A program made the translations under genes and the position numbers. This document shows, one piece after another, positions 1-5,023 of a DNA stretch of 5,794 bases. The number at the start of each line of letters is the position of its first letter. Position 1 is the first letter of the stretch. The notes below the pieces were generated by a model. The model saw only the letters and a list, made by a program, of their open reading frames with translations, did not search any database and was not told where the DNA came from. Source of the DNA: Candidatus Zhuqueibacterota bacterium (GTDB taxonomy: Bacteria; SM23-31); assembly GCA_022562855.1 (NCBI GenBank), contig JADFON010000141.1, forward strand, positions 1 through 5,794, read 5' to 3'.

Positions 1-71
1 GGATAGGACCCATAGTGGGTGGGATTACCGGCGCGCTTGTTTATTCGAAAGGAATCCAGAGCAAGGACTGA
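1..71 (+). CDS. C-terminal end of a probable aquaporin/glycerol facilitator (MIP family), partial
   Basis: Only the last 22 complete codons and a TGA stop (69-71) are inside the window; the start lies beyond the left edge. The visible peptide begins IGPIVGGITGALVYSKG and ends QSKD. A glycine-rich GPIVGGITGALVY stretch followed by a short charged tail resembles the sixth membrane helix and C-terminus of MIP channels; from memory, E. coli GlpF ends with a very similar GPIVGAIVGAFAY segment and AqpZ with PIVGGIIGGLIY. Such proteins sit in the inner membrane and pass water or glycerol. The gene runs towards serS, so the two are convergent. The call rests on about 13 informative residues, so another glycine-rich membrane protein is possible. 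The upstream flank would settle it through the two NPA motifs. Confidence 0.6.
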   Translation, partial: IGPIVGGITGALVYSKGIQSKD

Positions 72-185
72 TCCCCTTCTGATGGAAAAGCAGGGAATAA
101 ATGCGGTTTCAACTCAAATTAACTGAACTTTGGTAAAAATTAACGATGCCGTTTTCCTGAACTTGGTTCTGGATCTACTTTCAAT

Positions 186-224
186 AAAAAAAATCACAAA
201 TGAGATGCTGAAATGAATTCAGCA
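186..224 (-). terminator. Possible weak terminator: 7-bp hairpin with a downstream U8 run
   Basis: TGCTGAA at 206-212 and TTCAGCA at 218-224 are perfectly complementary around a 5-nt loop (213-217). Read on the minus strand, the stem is followed after 12 nt by eight T residues (the A8 run at 186-193). In a classical intrinsic terminator the U-run touches the stem, so the gap and the AT-rich stem make this a poor candidate. It lies about 250 nt beyond the serS stop and would be the last stop signal for the minus-strand operon. On the plus strand no T-run follows the stem. Confidence 0.25.
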
Positions 225-278
225 AGACAAATTTACTAATTTTCAGTCAAATTAATATAAGCCGAGGCGATAAAATAT

Positions 279-339
279 GAACAGACAAGAATGTCCGTTC
301 TACTGTTCAGGGACATTCCTGTCCTGAATTTATTTCAGG
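279..339 (-). repeat. Cluster of overlapping inverted repeats (three alternative hairpins)
   Basis: Three stems can be drawn. Hairpin 1 (279-300) has 9 positions around a 4-nt loop; position 283/296 is an A-C mismatch in plus-strand RNA but a G-U wobble in minus-strand RNA. Hairpin 2 (306-328) has nine base pairs with one bulged G at 310; its minus-strand loop is GGAA, a GNRA tetraloop. Hairpin 3 (323-339) pairs CCTGAA with TTCAGG across TTTAT and shares 323-328 with hairpin 2, so the two exclude each other. In addition, 284-296 and 311-323 are inverted copies matching at 12 of 13 positions, so a larger hairpin is a fourth option. The wobble and the loop favour a minus-strand RNA, that is, the serS 3' untranslated region. 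No U-run follows. The function is unknown. Confidence 0.5.
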
Positions 340-471
340 GAATGGAGCATCCCGTATAGCGGCGATTTCTCGAATTCTTCAATAAATAGATATTGTGTCC
401 CCCGATTTACCTCATCAGTTTTCTCTGTGTAAACCTGCCCCGTTTTTGGGTCTGCGTCTAATGTATTATTT

Positions 472-1755
472 CTATGATTTGCCGGTCGTTTTCATAATAT
501 CGAACCCGGTATACTTTCTGAGCGGTTCGGGGATCATTATGCTGCCTTCATCGGTCTGGTATGTTTCCAGCAGGGCGATCAGGAGCCGGGGCGTGGCGAC
601 GCCCGATCCGTTCAGCGTATGAATGTATTCGACCTTTTCTCCGCTTTTTCTCCTGAACCTGATACCGATACGCCGCGCCTGAAAGTTTTCGAAGTTACTG
701 CAACTCGATACTTCAAGGTATTTCTCCTCCGCAGGCGACCATACTTCTATGTCGTAACATTTCGCAGCCGCGAAACTCAGATCGCCTGTACAGAGTTCAA
801 TAACGCGGTAATGCAGACCCAGCAACTGGAGAACTTTTTCAGCGTCTGCGACAAGCGATTCCAACTCATCATACGAAGTTTCCGGATCGACAAACTTTAC
901 CAGTTCAACTTTGTTAAACTGGTGTACGCGCTGAAAACCACGCGTGTCTTTTCCGTAGGAACCTGCTTCACGCCGGAAACAGGCTGAATACGCGGCATGG
1001 TATATAGGAAGCCTGTCAAAGTTGAGAATCTCATTTTTGTAGATGTTGGTAACGGGCACTTCCGCCGTAGGGATCAGAAACAAATCATCCTGGTTAATAT
1101 AATACATATCGTCTTCAAGTTTGGGCAGTTGTCCCGTACCGCCGGTTGAATTACGGTTTGCGAGAAACGGCGGAAAAATCTCTGTGTATTTATGCTTATC
1201 GGTATGGAGGTCGAGCATAAAATTAATAAGCGACCGTTCCAGCCGCGCCCCCATTCCCTTGTAGAGAGGAAATCCGGCGCCGGCAATCTTTGACCCCTGT
1301 TTAAAATCAAATAGATCGAGTGTTTGCCCCAGGGTGTAATGGTCTTTTACGGGGAAATCGAATTCAGGACATTTCCCCCAACTGCGAACCTGCTTGTTTT
1401 CCTTTTCCGTTTCTCCCACCGGTACATTTTCTGCCGGAATATTCGGAAGTTCAAACAGAATGGTCTCGATTTTTTCATAAACGTTACTTGTCGATTCGTC
1501 ATATTCTTTGATTTTACGGGCAACATCCTGCATTTTCACAACAAATTCGGAAGCGTCTTCTTTCCGGCGTTTTAATTCCGCAATCTGACGCGAAACCGTG
1601 TTACGCTCCTGCTTCAACGCATCAGATTTTTCTAAAAGTGACCGCCATTCGCTGTCCAAATCAAGCAGTCCGGTCAGGTCGCCGTTATGCCCTTTGTTTT
1701 TCAGACCGTCGCTTACAACGTCCGAATTTTCCCGTATGAACTTCAAATCGTACAT
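472..1755 (-). CDS. serS: Seryl-tRNA synthetase
   Basis: This cytoplasmic class II aminoacyl-tRNA synthetase activates serine with ATP and loads it on tRNA-Ser (and on tRNA-Sec where present). Its 427 residues are the normal bacterial length. Residues ~30-100 are rich in Lys, Glu and Arg and form the N-terminal helical arm that grips the long variable arm of the tRNA. The catalytic core follows: a motif 1 region at ~167-198 (MGARLERS to FPPFLAN), the serine-binding TAE at 230-232, motif 2 starting FRREAGSYGKDTRGFQR at 260, EVSSCSNFENFQARR at 348-362, and motif 3 with LNGSGVATPRLL at 381-392. The ATG at 1755-1753 has a GGAGGA sequence 8 nt upstream, which fixes the start. It is the last gene of the minus-strand run, 38 nt after the glycosylphosphotransferase gene, and ends at a TAG. 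No T-box leader was seen. Confidence 0.97.
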   Translation of the reverse strand: MYDLKFIRENSDVVSDGLKNKGHNGDLTGLLDLDSEWRSLLEKSDALKQERNTVSRQIAELKRRKEDASEFVVKMQDVARKIKEYDESTSNVYEKIETILFELPNIPAENVPVGETEKENKQVRSWGKCPEFDFPVKDHYTLGQTLDLFDFKQGSKIAGAGFPLYKGMGARLERSLINFMLDLHTDKHKYTEIFPPFLANRNSTGGTGQLPKLEDDMYYINQDDLFLIPTAEVPVTNIYKNEILNFDRLPIYHAAYSACFRREAGSYGKDTRGFQRVHQFNKVELVKFVDPETSYDELESLVADAEKVLQLLGLHYRVIELCTGDLSFAAAKCYDIEVWSPAEEKYLEVSSCSNFENFQARRIGIRFRRKSGEKVEYIHTLNGSGVATPRLLIALLETYQTDEGSIMIPEPLRKYTGFDIMKTTGKS

Positions 1756-1763
1756 TGTAGAAA

Positions 1764-1769
1764 TCCTCC
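1764..1769 (-). promoter_or_regulatory. Shine-Dalgarno of serS
   Basis: On the minus strand GGAGGA occupies 1769-1764, with an 8-nt spacer to the serS ATG at 1755. It is the only clear Shine-Dalgarno among the four gene starts visible in this window. It lies just 1 nt beyond the foot of the extended stem of the palindrome at 1771-1791. Confidence 0.8.
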
Positions 1770-1770
1770 G

Positions 1771-1791
1771 TCATCCCGCCAGGCGGGACAA
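1771..1791 (-). repeat. GC-rich palindrome in the gap before serS
   Basis: TCCCGCCAGGCGGGA at 1774-1788 is a perfect 15-nt odd palindrome (7-nt arms around one base). In minus-strand RNA it folds as a 6-bp G+C-rich stem with a 3-nt loop. The stem can be lengthened outwards by G-U (1789/1773), U-G (1790/1772) and U-A (1791/1771). On the plus strand these wobbles would be mismatches, so the transcribed minus strand gives the better structure. It fills most of the 38-nt gap between the glycosylphosphotransferase stop and serS, and its 3' foot nearly touches the serS Shine-Dalgarno. It could be a dispersed REP-like element, an mRNA stability or processing element, or a modulator of serS translation. 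Sequence alone does not decide. Confidence 0.6.
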
Positions 1792-1793
1792 GA

Positions 1794-3185
1794 TCAGCCT
1801 CCGCTTCTCGTCAAAATGGTCACTATCGTAGAAAGCAGGATTTTAAAATCAAGTTTCAAAGACATGTTTTCAATATAATAGAGGTCGTATTCAAGTTTTT
1901 TTTGAATATCCGTAACCGATTCAGAAAATTTTTGATTGACCTGGGCAAGTCCTGTTATTCCCGGTTTGACGCGTACTCTCTTGGAATATAAAGCGATCTG
2001 TTTTACATATTGTTGTACATAAAACGGCAACTCGGGTCTTGGACCGACAAGACTCATATCGCCTTCAAGAACATTTATCAATTGTGGAATTTCGTCAAGT
2101 CTGATCCTCCTGATAAAATGACCTACTGTAGTAATGCGCGGGTCTTTTTCTTTAGTCAGAAGACGTTCATTGGGTTTTTCATCTTCAATATGCATAGACC
2201 GGAATTTATACATTGTAAAATCATTTCCATTGTACCCAACACGTTTTTGACGAAAAAATACCGGTCCCTTACTGTTGATCTTTATTGCGAAACTTATAAG
2301 TACCCACAACGGTAACAAGAAGAAAATTACTATCGATGATACCAACAAATCGATCAGACGTTTGCCTAACCTTAGACCCGGAGAGTAGTTTTCAGGCAGA
2401 ATCTCGACTAAATCAAGACCGTATATATGTTGTATTTTTGCATTCCCCACCGCAATTTCATAAATATCCGGGATCGTTTTTAACGAAACAGGGTATCCGT
2501 TGCACAGATCGACAATTTCGAAAAGCTTTTTCTTTGAAGGTTTATCAAGGATAATCAATACTTCTTCAATTTGGTGACGGTCGCATATCTCGTTAAATTT
2601 GTTAATGGTTCCGAGTACGTTTTCAGCAGGACTTCCCGAAGGCGCTTCGGGCGACGGGTCGATAAATCCCCGAACGTCAAATCCGGTTAGCTTTTGCGAT
2701 TGAATCTTGTCGTAGATTTCACGGGCTTTTGATCCGATGCCCACGATAACGGTTTTTCTTCTGCCCCTACCCTTTTTAAGACGGTTTCTCTGGTAGGTAC
2801 GAAGCATTATATGGGTGATACTCAAAAAGAATAACAGAAAAGACCAGTAATTAAAAATATTGAACCGGGACGTCAGAAGGTTATTAATATCTATCAAGAG
2901 TATATACAAAATTACTGTTCCTAAGGTGACGGCTTTAAAAATCGAGACCAATTCATCTGTTCTTGAGATGGCAAATTTGGAACTGTATAATCCAAATAAC
3001 ACCAGGATAACAATCCATAAACCCGACAATACGGCGCCTCCCATTATAACACCGCTAAGAGATGGAGGAAAACCTGCCTCCATCAATCCTGTATAAAATT
3101 TTAGCAGGTATACGAGGGTATATGCAAGATTGACAGCGATAAGGTCCAAAACTATCAGGACTATTTTTTCTTTAATCCGGGACAT
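1794..3185 (-). CDS. Polyprenyl glycosylphosphotransferase (WcaJ-like sugar transferase)
   Basis: This inner-membrane enzyme should move a hexose-1-phosphate from a UDP-sugar to undecaprenyl phosphate, the first step of exopolysaccharide, capsule or O-antigen repeat synthesis. The 463 residues match the long family form. Hydrophobic segments lie at ~8-30, 45-68, 84-102 and 110-130. A Rossmann-like cytosolic part starts at VIVGIGSKA (~146-154, CoA_binding_3 type). A fifth hydrophobic stretch at ~277-302 opens the bacterial sugar transferase domain (PF02397). Its signatures are KRLID at 275-279, FFRQKRVGYNG at 310-320, MYKFRSM at 325-331, the catalytic Asp-Glu pair in RLDEIPQ (D364, E365), SLVGPRPELP at 378-387, and KPGITGLAQVN at 407-417. 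The start is an ATG at 3185-3183 behind an AT-rich leader without a Shine-Dalgarno. The glycosyltransferase gene ends 42 nt upstream. The sugar specificity (glucose, galactose or other) cannot be read from the sequence. Confidence 0.93.
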   Translation of the reverse strand: MSRIKEKIVLIVLDLIAVNLAYTLVYLLKFYTGLMEAGFPPSLSGVIMGGAVLSGLWIVILVLFGLYSSKFAISRTDELVSIFKAVTLGTVILYILLIDINNLLTSRFNIFNYWSFLLFFLSITHIMLRTYQRNRLKKGRGRRKTVIVGIGSKAREIYDKIQSQKLTGFDVRGFIDPSPEAPSGSPAENVLGTINKFNEICDRHQIEEVLIILDKPSKKKLFEIVDLCNGYPVSLKTIPDIYEIAVGNAKIQHIYGLDLVEILPENYSPGLRLGKRLIDLLVSSIVIFFLLPLWVLISFAIKINSKGPVFFRQKRVGYNGNDFTMYKFRSMHIEDEKPNERLLTKEKDPRITTVGHFIRRIRLDEIPQLINVLEGDMSLVGPRPELPFYVQQYVKQIALYSKRVRVKPGITGLAQVNQKFSESVTDIQKKLEYDLYYIENMSLKLDFKILLSTIVTILTRSGG

Positions 3186-3227
3186 GTGATTTGAAATAAT
3201 TATTATCAGTCATTGAGACTTCAAAAA

Positions 3228-4385
3228 TCAAGGACGGTCTGTAGGTTCCCAATAAGGTTTTTGGGTTCCAAGCAAGAACTTAAAAAACCCCACTAATAAG
3301 CCGAAATTAATGACGAAAAAATAAGCGGCATAAGTTAAGTATTTAACTTTTATTTTCAAAATGTTTAATATAATGCCAAAAAACGCCATGATAATTACAG
3401 CTAATTCAATAATAGCTACTTCATGGTAAAAGGAAATATCCTTGAGCAAAAAAGATGTCAGGAGCAGCACGATTAACGGAAAGGGCGCCAACCACCGGAG
3501 AATTTTGTGGGACCAGATGCCAAGTGCAATATAACCGTTTCTTGGGTTCATAAGCGATTTATAATATCGTACTCCATTTAAATTCCTTGCACATATGCGT
3601 ATTCTTCTTTTCATTTCGATAAACATACTGTCAATAACAGTTTCGGTAGCGATAGCATTATCTGCATGAACTATATTAAATCCTCTTTCCAAAACAGACA
3701 TTTTAATAAAAGTATCGTCTGCGACAGAAATATTAAGGGGAATTTCTTTCAAAAGCGACCTGCGAATCGCGTAAATCGCTCCAATTACACCAAAGGTTGT
3801 ACCTATTTTTGTTTCATTTCGTCTAAGTGCGTTTTCGGCAGACCAATAGCTTTTTTCAGTTGGATGTTGTGTTGAATTTGGACTAATTGGAATTTGTAAT
3901 TTCCCGTTTACAACGCCTGTCGATTCATTTTGAAATGGAGCGACAAGAAATTTTAGAGTGTTCTTTTGCAGAAATATATTTGCATCGGAAAATACAATAA
4001 TAGATCCTGAACTCTTGGGTACAAGTTTGTTTAATACCGAATTTTTCCCTGAGTGATTCTCAAAGATGTATGACGACATTCTAGAATCGCGAAAAGACAG
4101 GATAATTTCTGCAGTTTTATCGGTAGAGCCATCCGAACCAATTAATATTTCGAGGAGTTCCGGCGGATAATCGAGCGAAAGGCAGTTTTGGATTTTTTGT
4201 TCGATTACTTTCTCTTCGTTATACGCCGCTATAATCATTGAGATTTTTGGATATTCGGCAGGCTCCTCATACTGAATTTCGGGATAAAACCGTGAAATCA
4301 GCCAGATGAGGATAAAATATCCAAAGTAAATATAAAAGGTAAGCCACAGGCTTACCCAGAACAATATTTGTATAAATTCAGTCAA
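3228..4385 (-). CDS. Membrane family-2 glycosyltransferase (cellulose synthase-like subgroup)
   Basis: This is a 385-residue GT2 enzyme, probably adding a sugar from a nucleotide-sugar to a lipid-linked glycan at the cytosolic face of the inner membrane. A hydrophobic segment at ~5-31 is followed by a GT-A domain: AAYNEE (53-58), SDGSTD (84-89, nucleotide-binding Asp), FSDAN (132-136, the DxD position, here D-A-N), and VADD (221-224, the general-base position). RRIRICARN (260-268) stands where processive synthases carry QxxRW; the Gln and Trp are absent, so a non-processive or short-chain activity is more likely than a cellulose or PNAG-type polymerase. C-terminal membrane helices lie at ~287-313, 321-345 and 349-372. 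The first codon is TTG (4385-4383): no ATG, GTG or TTG lies between it and the upstream in-frame stop (TGA, 4421-4419). A second TTG at 4364-4362 is an alternative, and the first in-frame Met, residue 50, would delete the first helix. The gene is the most AT-rich in the window by eye and lies 23 nt after mobA. Confidence 0.9.
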   Translation of the reverse strand: MTEFIQILFWVSLWLTFYIYFGYFILIWLISRFYPEIQYEEPAEYPKISMIIAAYNEEKVIEQKIQNCLSLDYPPELLEILIGSDGSTDKTAEIILSFRDSRMSSYIFENHSGKNSVLNKLVPKSSGSIIVFSDANIFLQKNTLKFLVAPFQNESTGVVNGKLQIPISPNSTQHPTEKSYWSAENALRRNETKIGTTFGVIGAIYAIRRSLLKEIPLNISVADDTFIKMSVLERGFNIVHADNAIATETVIDSMFIEMKRRIRICARNLNGVRYYKSLMNPRNGYIALGIWSHKILRWLAPFPLIVLLLTSFLLKDISFYHEVAIIELAVIIMAFFGIILNILKIKVKYLTYAAYFFVINFGLLVGFFKFLLGTQKPYWEPTDRP

Positions 4386-4408
4386 AACTTCAAAATAAGA
4401 TTTTAATG

Positions 4409-5011
4409 TTACCGTAATTCAAGCATTTTTGACAACTTTTTATATTCATTCCGAGTATTGCAATTAGACAACATTTCGGGATTCAGAACATCGGTATAAT
4501 TCTCCATGGGAGTATGAATCGTATTGCAGAAGTCCAGGAAGGAATGTACCGAATTGTCACCATGTTTCATAAATAAAATTAATTTAGAAAGCGCCTTTCT
4601 ATGAAATAAAGCCGGCAGAGGTTCTACTTTTCCTGCATTAGTAAAGCAAACCGCCTCTGCTTCACCGATAGCGCCGGCAAGCACACATAAGAGTTTGTAA
4701 GAAAAACAGGGCAAATCGCATGGCGTAACAAACACCCATGGAGAGAATGAATTTTCCAGGGCTGAATGAATTCCCCCAGTCGGCCCCCTGTCCCTGATTA
4801 AGTCCGGGTACATCGGCATTCCAAGCTGTCTGAATTCCTCCGGGGAATTTGTAATTACATTGACATTTTTTAATAGAACCCGTAATTGGTTATACAAGTA
4901 CTGTACAATGGGAATGCCCTGTACTTTAATGAACGCTTTATTCGAACCAAACCTTTTGCTTTTGCCTCCGGCAAGGATAACTCCCGATATAGCATATTGG
5001 AAACCTGTCAT
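4409..5011 (-). CDS. mobA: Molybdenum cofactor guanylyltransferase MobA
   Basis: MobA joins GMP from GTP to molybdenum-molybdopterin in the cytoplasm to make the guanine dinucleotide form of the cofactor, used by DMSO reductase-family enzymes such as nitrate reductases and formate dehydrogenases. The 200-residue length is typical. The nucleotide-binding signature LAGGKSKRFGSNKA is at 13-26; then come NSPEEF (55-60), PDLIRDRGPTGGIHSAL (69-85), the metal-binding Asp in TPCDLP (96-101), VEPLPALFH (129-137), and a C-terminal NCNTRNEY (183-190) matching the usual NxNTPxD/E element. The start is an ATG at 5011-5009, 12 nt after the asparaginase stop, without a clear Shine-Dalgarno. No other molybdopterin gene is visible. 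Since sugar-nucleotide transferases share this fold and glycan genes lie next door, that alternative was considered, but the GPTGGI and NTRNEY elements and the short length favour MobA. Confidence 0.9.
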   Translation of the reverse strand: MTGFQYAISGVILAGGKSKRFGSNKAFIKVQGIPIVQYLYNQLRVLLKNVNVITNSPEEFRQLGMPMYPDLIRDRGPTGGIHSALENSFSPWVFVTPCDLPCFSYKLLCVLAGAIGEAEAVCFTNAGKVEPLPALFHRKALSKLILFMKHGDNSVHSFLDFCNTIHTPMENYTDVLNPEMLSNCNTRNEYKKLSKMLELR

Positions 5012-5023
5012 AAGAATAGTATG

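Larger units (their letters stand above)
72..471. other. Convergent intergenic region of 400 bp, no recognisable gene
   Basis: This stretch separates the stops of the plus-strand channel gene and the minus-strand serS. No open frame with a normal start and a familiar product was found on either strand, and no tRNA-like cloverleaf was seen. It contains a perfect 7-bp inverted repeat at 206-224, an A8 run at 186-193, and a cluster of overlapping inverted repeats at 279-339. A start-less open frame runs from inside the serS 3' end to a TAA at 330-332 on the minus strand. No stem followed directly by a U-run was seen for either gene, so any termination here is by a non-classical or unseen signal. 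Confidence 0.8.

Noticed and set aside
130-216. 28-codon TTG-started frame (INDAVFLNLVLDLL...) in the intergenic region
   Set aside because: It looks mildly protein-like but is very short, has a weak start and no Shine-Dalgarno; such frames are expected by chance.
425-460. CCCC...GGG stem around a T5 run just after serS as an intrinsic terminator
   Set aside because: Only three to four pairs form, and the T5 run is in the loop, on the wrong strand, rather than after the stem.
395-622. 75-codon plus-strand open frame starting in the intergenic region
   Set aside because: Most of it overlaps the 3' end of serS in antisense, and the part outside shows no coding character.
619-987. 122-codon open frame on the plus strand
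   Set aside because: It lies wholly antisense to the catalytic core of serS, whose motifs are intact; the translated product resembles nothing known and has no ribosome binding site worth noting.
1756-1793. T-box or other riboswitch before serS
   Set aside because: The gap is only 38 nt and inside a likely operon, too short for a T-box leader, and no specifier or antiterminator element is seen.
1598-1831. Plus-strand open frames crossing the gap before serS
   Set aside because: They read through the palindrome and antisense to serS and the glycosylphosphotransferase; the coding genes on the other strand explain them.
2010-2315. 101-codon open frame on the plus strand
   Set aside because: It is antisense to the conserved sugar transferase domain of the glycosylphosphotransferase and is a shadow of that gene.
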